A DNA stretch of 46,011 bases from Flammeovirgaceae bacterium UBA7330 (GTDB lineage Bacteria > Bacteroidota > Bacteroidia > Cytophagales > Cyclobacteriaceae), in contig DKPQ01000022.1 of the NCBI GenBank assembly GCA_002471275.1, positions 536 to 46,546 of the forward strand, in the 5' to 3' direction. A program made the position numbers and the translations under genes. This document shows, one piece after another, positions 9,269-17,512 of the stretch (the stretch's first letter is position 1; the number at the start of each line of letters is the position of its first letter). The notes beneath the pieces were generated by a model. That model was not told the origin of the DNA. It searched no databases and saw nothing but the letters and a program-made list of their open reading frames with translations.

Positions 9269-11062
9269 TTACAGGGTATATTTCCTGCCTTTGTTCTGCT
9301 CTTTGAGCCAGTCTACGAGCGGCTCAAAGTATTTGACCATGGCCGTGGCATTGAGTGGCTCTCCCGTAGCATCTTTCAATACATCCTGCCAGTCTTTAGT
9401 AGCGCCGGGCTGCATGATTTCTTTTAGGAAATCCCCGACCGCGGTAGCTCCATAATAGTTGGTTTCACGGGGGTCCTGTTTCAGGATATTTTCTGCAATG
9501 TGTTGATGCAGCTGAAATAGGATGATGTAGGACAGGGCATAATCATAATATTGAGCCGGATCATTGTTGATATGTGTTTTGGTACAGGCATCGCAGTATT
9601 CCTCATCCCGATCATCCGGTGGTACGATTCCTTGATATTTCTTCACGATTTCCCACCATTTGGCATTGAATTGATCTTTAGGTAACCCATCCACATAAAG
9701 TGCCTTTTCAAAATTGCTCATAGTGCCAGCTGCAAACGGAATGAAGACGGCATAGTCCATGGCTTCAGCCAGTAGTTTTTGGATGTTGTCAGATTTTGAA
9801 TTTTGATCAATCAATCCTCTACCAACGAGATAAGGTTTTTGCAGGGCTGCGGCGCCCATCATAGACCCAATGGCTTCATGGAATGCCCTGTTGGCACCAC
9901 CTCTGAGAAGGGGAGGCACATCCGGGTTGGTATAAGAGATGTAATAATAAATATGGCCCAGCTCATGATTGGAGGTTTGAAACCACTTTTCATTGGGTTC
10001 TACACTCATCAGGCTTCTCACATCATCTTTTAGGTCCATGTGCCAGGCAGAGGCGTGATTGTTCTTTTTGACTGCAGAGTCTGGTGGGTAAGGGTAGAGA
10101 CTGGACTTTTCCCAAAAAGTATCCGGTAATTCAGGAAAACCCAGACTGACGTAGAGCTTTTCTCCTTCTTTCACAATCCATTCGGGGCTTTTATTGGCCA
10201 GCGCACTGTCAATGTCAATCCCTTCCACCTTGATCATGGGTCCCCAGTCCTGCCCCCAGCGGTTGGGTGCCCAATGGGCTGGCAGATAGTCGGGCACTTC
10301 TGAAACGCCATATTGCCGGGCTAGCTCATATCTTGCATAAGTATGTAACTCACGGTACAATGGAAGTAGCTCCTCATGAAGCTTTTCCATCATATCCATC
10401 ATTTCTTCTGTGGTCAGTCCGTACTCGGAAACCTGGTAGGTGAAGTAATCATTATATCCAAGGGCCTGCACCGTCTGATTGCGCAGATTTCTTAGGTTTT
10501 CCAGCCCATCTTTTAATTCAGGACCAACTTCTTTGCTTGACTTCCATGCAGCCAGGCGTTCATTCAGGTTTTTGTTGTGATAAAGGATGTTGTCTATCTC
10601 GTTGGTGCTTACCTCTTTACCATTCAGGGTATAGGTGAATCCATACAAAGTCTCCGTCTGAGCGATGTCAGCCTTGATCTTTTCTTTCACAAGGTCCTCT
10701 ACTGTCTGTGGGTTGCTTCCCGCACTATACAGAATGGCTTCCAATTGGCGTACCTGAAGATCCGTAAGCTGGTCCTTGCTTTCCAGAAATTTCCGGGTCT
10801 TTTCGATGTTATCGATACTCCCCATGAAGGATGCCAATGCCTCATCGGCCTTTTTGGATTCATAGGCATTCATGGTATCACCTTCTACTATCTGGGTATT
10901 TGTTTTCCAGGCTGCCTCAGCCGATGCATAATACAGGCCCAAAAGTTCTTCCGTATAACCATCAATATATTGCTGAGCATCCTCTTTTACATCCACACAA
11001 GTATGAAAGATTAAAGCCAGTGCTAACAGCTGGCTATAGATTATAAGTTTATTGATTTTCAT
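9269..11062 (-). CDS. M2 family metallopeptidase (ACE-like peptidyl-dipeptidase) lipoprotein
   Basis: The protein is 597 residues and has a lipoprotein signal (LALIFHTC). The zinc motif HELGH is at residues 366-370 and the third ligand is Glu396 in FHEAIGS, the arrangement seen in angiotensin-converting-enzyme relatives. The length fits single-domain bacterial M2 enzymes. The predicted reaction is release of dipeptides from the C-terminus of oligopeptides at the cell surface or in the periplasm. It is the first gene of a minus-strand run with the glycosidase-like protein and the sulfatase. The mixed content points to breakdown of glycoprotein or proteoglycan-like material, which is an inference from gene order. 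Confidence 0.92.
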   Translation of the reverse strand: MKINKLIIYSQLLALALIFHTCVDVKEDAQQYIDGYTEELLGLYYASAEAAWKTNTQIVEGDTMNAYESKKADEALASFMGSIDNIEKTRKFLESKDQLTDLQVRQLEAILYSAGSNPQTVEDLVKEKIKADIAQTETLYGFTYTLNGKEVSTNEIDNILYHNKNLNERLAAWKSSKEVGPELKDGLENLRNLRNQTVQALGYNDYFTYQVSEYGLTTEEMMDMMEKLHEELLPLYRELHTYARYELARQYGVSEVPDYLPAHWAPNRWGQDWGPMIKVEGIDIDSALANKSPEWIVKEGEKLYVSLGFPELPDTFWEKSSLYPYPPDSAVKKNNHASAWHMDLKDDVRSLMSVEPNEKWFQTSNHELGHIYYYISYTNPDVPPLLRGGANRAFHEAIGSMMGAAALQKPYLVGRGLIDQNSKSDNIQKLLAEAMDYAVFIPFAAGTMSNFEKALYVDGLPKDQFNAKWWEIVKKYQGIVPPDDRDEEYCDACTKTHINNDPAQYYDYALSYIILFQLHQHIAENILKQDPRETNYYGATAVGDFLKEIMQPGATKDWQDVLKDATGEPLNATAMVKYFEPLVDWLKEQNKGRKYTL

Positions 11063-11176
11063 AGACTATTGTTAAATGGTTTAATTCCCGCTGCCGGATT
11101 GTTTATGCTATGAGTTCGTTTTTGGGCCGGTGGCAGTTAGGGATCACTAATTTAATCCAAAAGGTCCTGAAGTAGC

Positions 11177-11219
11177 AAAGGCACAAAGACAAACATTATT
11201 TGAATGTCATTGTGCCTTT
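11177..11219 (-). terminator. Hairpin downstream of the T9SS cargo gene
   Basis: A 10-bp perfect stem (11177-11186 with 11210-11219) continues inward with four more pairs after one mismatch. It lies 22 nt after the stop of the minus-strand gene 11241-12224. The minus-strand tail after the stem is only weakly T-rich, so it may be a weak terminator or a 3' end stabiliser. Confidence 0.5.
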
Positions 11220-11240
11220 CTGTTCATTATCAGATGGTAA

Positions 11241-12224
11241 TTATTTAACAATGATTCTTGAAGTCATCTCATTTCCGTCTTCAGAAACCATTTTCATCAG
11301 GTACAATCCGTTTTGCAATCCGTTCATGTCCACTTCTACATTTCTAAATCCAACTTCAGAAGTGTTAGGTTGGTAAATATTTGAAGTACCCGTCAGGCTG
11401 ATTACCTGAATGTCTTTCACCTGGAAAGGTTTTTCACCTTCGATGGTTACTTTACCCTGAGTCACCACTGTAGGGTATACGTTGAAAGTGTTTTCTGTTT
11501 GACCCATGTTAGTTTCTACACGGATGGCATTGAAAACCTCATACTGACCATCGAAGTCAACCTGAGTCAATCTGTAGTACTCAACTTCACTTTTGTAAGT
11601 ATCGTCTTCGAAAGTATATTCAATTACTTCAGTTGAGTTTCCGTTTCCCTCGATTCGGGCGATCTCATAAAATTCAACTCCATCTTCAGATCTTTCTAAC
11701 GAGAAGTATTCGTTATTCACTTCAGTAGCCGTTGACCAGGTGATCTTTACATTTTTTTCGAAAGTGGCATCGAAAGAAAGCAATTCAACAGGTAAGGTAG
11801 AATATGAACAACCTCCAAGGCAGTCAGGATAAGTTCTTGAGTTACCAAAGATGGTAGCACCGCCTTTGTTTTTGATGCCATTAGGAGCATATAGAATTCC
11901 CATACCATCAATTACTCCTTCACCTTTATTTTCGTTTTCAGTGCCATTTAAGATTAATTCCCCGTCGATGGTGATAATGCTACCTGCCTTATTTTCAAAT
12001 TTTCCATTCACAATAACGATAACACCAGCAGGAATCTTAAGCGTTGCAGCACTTTTGAGCTTAAGCTCAGTAATAGTAAAAGTTCCGATACCTCCAATGG
12101 TCACGTCATCTCCATTCAATTCAATATCACCAGCAGAACCTGGAGCAATATAGGTCTGTGCATGTGCAGCAGACACTGACACTGTCATGATGATTAAGAT
12201 TAAGATTGATTTAAGAGATTTCAT
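11241..12224 (-). CDS. T9SS type A sorting domain protein
   Basis: This 327-residue protein has a Sec signal (SVSAAHAQ). Residues 25-115 are short repeated beta strands (VTIGG, ITELKL, LKIPAG, IVIVNGKF, ITIDGELILNG), as in a small beta-helix. A fibronectin-like or jelly-roll stretch follows (LPVELLSFDATF, ITWSTATEVNN). The last 85 residues are a Por_Secre_tail sorting domain: NVYPTVV, then ITSLTG-like strands, GLYLMKM and a final SRIIVK. The protein should therefore cross the outer membrane through the type IX system and be held at or released from the surface. No catalytic motif is seen. It stands alone, with a hairpin after it. Confidence 0.9.
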   Translation of the reverse strand: MKSLKSILILIIMTVSVSAAHAQTYIAPGSAGDIELNGDDVTIGGIGTFTITELKLKSAATLKIPAGVIVIVNGKFENKAGSIITIDGELILNGTENENKGEGVIDGMGILYAPNGIKNKGGATIFGNSRTYPDCLGGCSYSTLPVELLSFDATFEKNVKITWSTATEVNNEYFSLERSEDGVEFYEIARIEGNGNSTEVIEYTFEDDTYKSEVEYYRLTQVDFDGQYEVFNAIRVETNMGQTENTFNVYPTVVTQGKVTIEGEKPFQVKDIQVISLTGTSNIYQPNTSEVGFRNVEVDMNGLQNGLYLMKMVSEDGNEMTSRIIVK

Positions 12225-12433
12225 TACCTGAACTGTTGAATTACTTATAGTAGGTAAGTATGCAATTCACGTACCAGGCGTAGGTAATTTCCCTATATGA
12301 TCGATGAATGGGTATTAATCATCTATAAGTGGATATCTTAAGATTGTGAATGGGTCAAAATCAACGATTGATTGATTTTGAAGCCAATTTTTGGTGTTTT
12401 TCGAGAGCGAAAACGCTTAAGTTCAGAAGTGTT

Positions 12434-12778
12434 TTACAAGATCTCCCAATTCAGGATATAAGAGGCTGTACTTCTTTTTTCATTCAAAACCATGCTGGTT
12501 TGGTAAGGTCCGCCCTCTTTTTCATCTACTTTCATGGTGAAAGTACCCAGATGGTCATTTGGCGATAAGTAATCGAAGTCCCAAAGCTCAATGACCATGG
12601 GCTCATTGACATTCTTGTGCTCGAAAGTGATACCGATGTCCTTTTTCTCTTCATTATCAACAGACTTGTAGATGCCCTCAGGCCAGATTTTCTTTCCTTT
12701 ATATTTCAGGAAGACCTCATCTTTGTCTATCTCGTCATTGAGGATGCATATCAGGTGGTTGAGCTGGATAGTGGGCAT
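12434..12778 (-). CDS. Small C2-domain-like protein
   Basis: This 114-residue protein has no signal peptide or membrane segment. Its C-terminal half resembles a C2 domain: MVIELWDFDYLSPNDHLG places acidic residues (WDFD, ND) where C2 domains bind calcium, followed by a strand and a final YILNWEIL. The N-terminal half (DEVFLKYKGKKIWP) fits the preceding strands. Stand-alone C2-like domains are uncommon in bacteria, so the call is tentative. It lies 22 nt after the gamma-glutamylcyclotransferase-like gene on the same strand and is probably cotranscribed with it. No function can be assigned. Confidence 0.6.
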   Translation of the reverse strand: MPTIQLNHLICILNDEIDKDEVFLKYKGKKIWPEGIYKSVDNEEKKDIGITFEHKNVNEPMVIELWDFDYLSPNDHLGTFTMKVDEKEGGPYQTSMVLNEKRSTASYILNWEIL

Positions 12779-12800
12779 GGCAGTGCTGTTTTGGTTAAAA

Positions 12801-13217
12801 TTATATCAAAAGTTCAAATCTGCCCGTCTTGATCCGGGTTAAATGATCGGTAGGGAGTATATACTCATACACCCAACAGGGTAGTGTCGGTCCGTTTGCT
12901 ACGTGCACAGGTCGTACTCTCCTGTGATAATTGGCATCGTGTCTCTTATAATTGGGTAGGGCTAGCTCATATTCATCCATTTCCTCAAAAAAGACTTTTT
13001 GTTCTCTGACCAAATAAACTTCGCCATATGTTCTGTGTTTTCTGCTGTTGTCATACACCAGTCCCGGGAATCCCGCCACTCTATAGAGGTGTGCATACAT
13101 AAATCCATCACCTAAATATTCCACAGGCATGTCCGGAACACCTAATTCTTTGATGAGTCTGTTTTTTCTCATCAGGTACCCATATACAAACAGATAATTG
13201 GCATTTATTTTCGACAT
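12801..13217 (-). CDS. Gamma-glutamylcyclotransferase family (AIG2-like) protein
   Basis: The protein is 138 residues, the usual length for the AIG2/GGCT fold. It opens with a strand ending in VYGYL (residues 11-15), the counterpart of the family's YGSL substrate loop, with Tyr in place of Ser. A GFPGLVYD turn (49-56) follows, then a TYGEVYLV strand and an MDEYE acidic motif (80-84) where the catalytic Glu is expected. Such enzymes release 5-oxoproline from gamma-glutamyl compounds, but many members are uncharacterised. It is the first gene of a probable pair with the C2-like protein, and divergent from the ROK gene. Confidence 0.82.
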   Translation of the reverse strand: MSKINANYLFVYGYLMRKNRLIKELGVPDMPVEYLGDGFMYAHLYRVAGFPGLVYDNSRKHRTYGEVYLVREQKVFFEEMDEYELALPNYKRHDANYHRRVRPVHVANGPTLPCWVYEYILPTDHLTRIKTGRFELLI

Positions 13218-13284
13218 TGGTAGGAAAATGTGATAATAGTCGCACTAAAATAATGATTTACGCTTATCAATTGGTGAACCTTTA

Positions 13285-13292
13285 TATCTTTG
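13285..13292 (+). promoter_or_regulatory. Candidate -7 element (TATCTTTG)
   Basis: The octamer fits the Bacteroidota -7 consensus TAnnTTTG and ends 29 nt before the ROK start. A TTTG -33 element at the usual spacing is not present, so confidence is limited. Confidence 0.35.
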
Positions 13293-13321
13293 AAATCTTC
13301 GTTTTTCCGTAATAAAATTAT

Positions 13322-14284
13322 ATGTCTTTAAAGGTAGCGATTGGTGTAGATATTGGAGGTACACTCACCAAGGTTGGGATTGTTGATCTGAATGGAAATA
13401 TGTATGGTCATACAGAGTTTCCAACGCAAAAAGGAAAGGATTTTAAGCAGTTTCTCGATAAGCTTGTACAAACTTATACTCAGCTGATAGAAAAATCATC
13501 TGTGGAGCTGGAAGTGGTAGGAATGGGTGTAGGAGCTCCTAATGCCAATTATTACCGGGGGACCATCGAGCATCCGGCTAATCTCAAATGGAAAGGAATA
13601 CTCAGGGTGACTGAGGAATTGCAGAAACGCTTTGACAAACCTGTGCATATCACCAATGATGCCAATGCAGCAGCTATTGGTGAAATGATTTATGGTGAAG
13701 CCAAAGGCATGCAGGATTTCATTGTCATTACGCTAGGCACAGGATTGGGTTCCGGAGTGGTTAGCAATGGTAAGTTGATCTACGGTTATGATTCTCAGGC
13801 CGCAGAGTTGGGCCATATTGTCATTGACTACAATGGCCGATGGACCGGACTTGATCGCAGAGGAGGGCTGGAAGCATATGTATCGTCCACCGGATTAAAA
13901 AGAAATGTATTCTTCCTGCTATGCGATTCTCTCAAAGACAGTGTTTTAAGGGATTATTCTTTCAATGACTTACATGGTGAGATCATCACCAAAGCTGCGG
14001 AGGAAGGTGACCCGATAGCTATTGAAGCTTATGAGTTGACAGGAAAATATTTAGGTCAGGCACTAGCCAACTTCACAACATTCTCGCATCCGGAAGCGTT
14101 CTTCCTACTTGGAGGGCTGGCGAAGGCAGGTAAATGGATATTTGAACCTACCAAGAGATATATGGAAGAATATCTTCTGCCATTTTACAAGGATAAAGTG
14201 AAGCTGTTGCCTTCCGGAATGATGGATAAGAATGCTGCAATTCTTGGTGCCGCCGCACTTGTATGGGATCATCAAAGGCGTTAA
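13322..14284 (+). CDS. ROK family sugar kinase-like protein (zinc cysteines absent)
   Basis: This 320-residue protein has the ROK fold. The phosphate loop GVDIGGTLTKVG is at residues 8-19, the catalytic Asp113 lies in TNDANAAA, and GTGLGSG is at 139-145. ROK kinases phosphorylate glucose or other hexoses with ATP. The family's zinc site normally needs a His and three Cys in a CxCGxxGC block. Here His165 (ELGHIVID) remains, but the block reads TGLDRRGG (175-182), so all three cysteines are gone. Fold-stabilising zinc is therefore unlikely, while the LEAYVS that follows is intact. The substrate is unknown. The gene precedes the tail-specific protease by 98 nt. Confidence 0.87.
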   Translation: MSLKVAIGVDIGGTLTKVGIVDLNGNMYGHTEFPTQKGKDFKQFLDKLVQTYTQLIEKSSVELEVVGMGVGAPNANYYRGTIEHPANLKWKGILRVTEELQKRFDKPVHITNDANAAAIGEMIYGEAKGMQDFIVITLGTGLGSGVVSNGKLIYGYDSQAAELGHIVIDYNGRWTGLDRRGGLEAYVSSTGLKRNVFFLLCDSLKDSVLRDYSFNDLHGEIITKAAEEGDPIAIEAYELTGKYLGQALANFTTFSHPEAFFLLGGLAKAGKWIFEPTKRYMEEYLLPFYKDKVKLLPSGMMDKNAAILGAAALVWDHQRR

Positions 14285-14382
14285 GTTCAACCTTAATTGG
14301 GAACGATATTTGAGCAAACCTATTTCAGGAAAGGTATGTTAAATATCTAATAAATTATTTGCTAATTAATTACATTTAGGTA

Positions 14383-16455
14383 ATGAATAAGTTATTGTTA
14401 GTACTGTTTTCCCTGGTAGTGGGGTGGGGATATCTGGAGCCATCCAGTAATGATAAAGCCGCAGGAGCCATTGAGTTGCTTCGCTCTGATACCCTGGAAA
14501 TGCTTCGCCCGAAGCAGGAGCATCCCGCTGAGACAAAGGCCATTGTCGATTTATTGACCAGGTACCATTACAAAAAGAAGTGGCTGAATGACTCTATTTC
14601 CTCGGAGGTTTTTGATAACTATTTAAATGCATTAGACCCTAACAAAGCTAATTTCCTGAAGAGTGATATTGAATTCTTATCAAAATATAGACATCAACTT
14701 GACGATGAACTGCTTGATGGTAAGCTTGACTTTGCCTTTCAGGTGTTTTCAATATATAGAGAGCGATCTTTGGAAAGACTGGATTACCTGGATGTCTTAT
14801 TGGCCAAAGAGTTTGACTGGTCTGCCAATGAAGAGTTAGAGATTGAGCGAGAAGATTGGTTGCAGTCCAGGGAAGACCTTAATGAGCTATGGAGGAAGAT
14901 CATCAAAAATCAGGCGCTAAGCTACAAGCTGACAGGGCAGGACTGGGACCATATTGTAGAATCATTGCTCAAACGATACGCCAGGGTTCGCAAATCAGTG
15001 TATCAGTACAACAGTGAGGATGTGTACCAGACCTACATGAATGCTTTTACCAGCACATATGATCCGCATACTGATTATTTCTCACCGATCGCCAAAGAGA
15101 ATTTCCAGATTGACATGAGTGCATCCCTGGAAGGGATTGGTGCCAGACTTACCCAACAGCTCGACTATACCAAAGTGGAAGACGTCATCCCGGGTGGACC
15201 TGCCTTTAAGAGCAAGCAATTGCAGAAGAATGACCGGATCATTGGAGTTGCGCAAGGTGATAGTGGTGTATTTGAAGATGTGATCGGCTGGAGAATCGAT
15301 GATGTGGTACAAAAAATCAGGGGCCCCAAAGGATCGGTGGTCAGGCTTCAGGTATTGAAACATGATAAAGACATCAACGCACTGCCTGATACTGTCAGGA
15401 TTGTGAGAGATAAGATCAAGCTGGAAGAATCTACCGCTCAGTCGCAGATGATTCCAATCATCGAAAATGGCGAAACTTTTAAACTTGGAGTGATCACGAT
15501 TCCTCAATTCTACATTGATTTTGAGGAGATGCACCAGGGCAAAGAAGACTATACCAGTACCACTCGGGATGTTAAGAGACTAATCGCTGAGCTGCAAGAG
15601 GACGGCATGGATGGTTTATTGATCGATCTTCGCTTCAATGGGGGTGGTTCGTTACAGGAGGCTGTAGAACTCACAGGGTTGTTTATCAATGAAGGTCCGG
15701 TGGTGCAGGTGCGGGACACTTATGATTCGGTAGACATTTATGTGGATGAAAATCCGGGTTATTACTATGAGGGGCCTCTCGCAGTATTAACCAACCGGTA
15801 TAGTGCGTCGGCATCAGAAATCTTTTCAGGCGCCATTCAGGACTATAGACGTGGTATCATACTGGGTGAAAATACCTTTGGAAAAGGAACTGTTCAGAAC
15901 CTGATCGACCTTGATTTGTATTTGAGAAATTCTGGTGTGGAGTTGGGACAACTAAAAATGACACTGGCGAAATTTTATCGGGTCACAGGTAGCAGTACGC
16001 AACATATTGGGGTAGCCCCTGACATTGCATTTCCATCTCCTTATGATGATGAAGCTTTTGGTGAAAGCAACATGTCTAATGCGCTGCCCTGGGATGAGAT
16101 CAAGACAACTAATTTCAAAAAAGAGAATACCATCTCAGACGATTTGATGGCCAGTTTGAAAAAGTTGTATGAAAAACACCTTAAAACTGATGAAGACCTG
16201 AGGACCCTTGCCGAAGACGTAGAACGGATCAAGGAAGACAAGTACATCAAATCAATTTCTCTCAACTATGAGGAACGGCTGAAAGAACAACAGGCTGAAA
16301 ACGCCAGTAATGATCTTTCAACTACCATCGATATCAATGAATTGGGGGAAGAAAAAATGGAAGTTGATAGCATAGCCAAGAAGTTATCCGAAGATCCTTA
16401 TCTGAAAGAAAGCTTAAGGCTACTGGCTACTTTGACAAAATCCAAAATAGGCTAA
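14383..16455 (+). CDS. prc: Carboxy-terminal processing (tail-specific) protease, S41
   Basis: This is a 690-residue periplasmic protease with an N-terminal signal-like segment. It follows the Tsp/Prc layout: a long helical N-domain, a PDZ domain about 235-330, the S41 catalytic core about 365-515 and a helical C-terminal domain. The Ser-Lys dyad is visible as Ser476 in RYSASASE and Lys501 in FGKGTVQ, with the same 25-residue spacing as in E. coli Tsp. The enzyme trims C-termini of exported proteins and acts in envelope quality control. It begins the plus-strand run that continues with the DUF4097 protein. Confidence 0.94.
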   Translation: MNKLLLVLFSLVVGWGYLEPSSNDKAAGAIELLRSDTLEMLRPKQEHPAETKAIVDLLTRYHYKKKWLNDSISSEVFDNYLNALDPNKANFLKSDIEFLSKYRHQLDDELLDGKLDFAFQVFSIYRERSLERLDYLDVLLAKEFDWSANEELEIEREDWLQSREDLNELWRKIIKNQALSYKLTGQDWDHIVESLLKRYARVRKSVYQYNSEDVYQTYMNAFTSTYDPHTDYFSPIAKENFQIDMSASLEGIGARLTQQLDYTKVEDVIPGGPAFKSKQLQKNDRIIGVAQGDSGVFEDVIGWRIDDVVQKIRGPKGSVVRLQVLKHDKDINALPDTVRIVRDKIKLEESTAQSQMIPIIENGETFKLGVITIPQFYIDFEEMHQGKEDYTSTTRDVKRLIAELQEDGMDGLLIDLRFNGGGSLQEAVELTGLFINEGPVVQVRDTYDSVDIYVDENPGYYYEGPLAVLTNRYSASASEIFSGAIQDYRRGIILGENTFGKGTVQNLIDLDLYLRNSGVELGQLKMTLAKFYRVTGSSTQHIGVAPDIAFPSPYDDEAFGESNMSNALPWDEIKTTNFKKENTISDDLMASLKKLYEKHLKTDEDLRTLAEDVERIKEDKYIKSISLNYEERLKEQQAENASNDLSTTIDINELGEEKMEVDSIAKKLSEDPYLKESLRLLATLTKSKIG

Positions 16456-16512
16456 TATTCTGTTTGCCACTGAGGAAACCTTTGAATGTTCTTTTGGTCT
16501 TTGATCAAAAGA

Positions 16513-17427
16513 ATGCTCATGTTTCGGATTATTGGTTTACTACTGTGTCTAATGCTGCTTCATGATGCCCAAAGTCAAAGGAGGCTGGCATATCATGAAT
16601 TCGAAGCTGAGAATATATCAAAGATCCACCTATATGGATCATTTTGTGATGTGAAGATCTCTCATGACCCAAAAATCAGGTTTTTGGGAGAAATTGAAGG
16701 AAGTGGTCGCCCAGACGATTTCACGATATCTTCCGATCTGAGCACTTCAGGTACACTGGTGATTCATGTAAGGCACCGGGGAAGAAAGTCGAATTATATC
16801 AGTAAGGCTCGCATTCAACTTCATATTCCTAAGGGAATTTTGCTGAATATTGACAACACAACAGGAGATATTAAAGGAGATAACCTGATCTCGGGTACGT
16901 ATCATTTTAAATCATCAAGTGGAGATGTTAGCCTGTCCGAAGTCATAGGAGACCTCCGGGTAGAAACCACTTCCGGAGACATCTCTATTGAGAATCTTCA
17001 GGGAGAAGCACAATTTAGGTCTACCAGCGGTGATAAATATATCGGTAATGTTCAGGGAACGGTCAGGGCTTCAGGGACTTCTGGCTCAACCTATCTACAC
17101 AACATCATCGGCCCTGTCCACCTATCATCCACTTCCGGCAATGTAACCCTTAGGGAGATTAAGGGCCGGGTTGAAGTCACATCAACATCCGGCAACATTT
17201 ATACCCGTCAATTGTTGATTACAGGTGATTCGAAATTTGCGCTCATCTCAGGCAATCTGAAGATAGACCTGAGCAACCCACATGACGACTTTAAATTTCA
17301 ATTGATGACCGGTTCCGGAACAATCAGCGTGAATGGAAATGCATTTAAAAGGCAGTACCTGGAAGGCGACGGACCTATCGTCATAGATGCTGCCACTGGT
17401 AGTGGAAATCTGGATTTACACTTTTAG
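16513..17427 (+). CDS. DUF4097-type beta-repeat secreted protein
   Basis: The protein is about 304 residues and begins with a signal peptide (MFRIIGLLLCLMLLHDAQS). An upstream ATG at 16486 would add nine residues before the signal, so 16513 is preferred. From residue 100 onward it is built of short repeats around T/S-SG-D/N (TTGDIKG, SSGDVSL, TSGDISI, TSGDKYI, TSGSTYL, TSGNVTL, TSGNIYT). These form the beta-helix of DUF4097/head-GIN domains. Members are exported and their function is unknown, though some sit near stress or envelope genes. It lies between the protease and the OPT transporter and could be part of the same transcript. Confidence 0.82.
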   Translation: MLMFRIIGLLLCLMLLHDAQSQRRLAYHEFEAENISKIHLYGSFCDVKISHDPKIRFLGEIEGSGRPDDFTISSDLSTSGTLVIHVRHRGRKSNYISKARIQLHIPKGILLNIDNTTGDIKGDNLISGTYHFKSSSGDVSLSEVIGDLRVETTSGDISIENLQGEAQFRSTSGDKYIGNVQGTVRASGTSGSTYLHNIIGPVHLSSTSGNVTLREIKGRVEVTSTSGNIYTRQLLITGDSKFALISGNLKIDLSNPHDDFKFQLMTGSGTISVNGNAFKRQYLEGDGPIVIDAATGSGNLDLHF

Positions 17428-17512
17428 TGGAGGTACCCTTTGTTTTAATACTTCAAATGAGCATTTTTGTTAGCATTGCATTGAATTTTTTGTATCACCT
17501 TTTTTCAATCCT

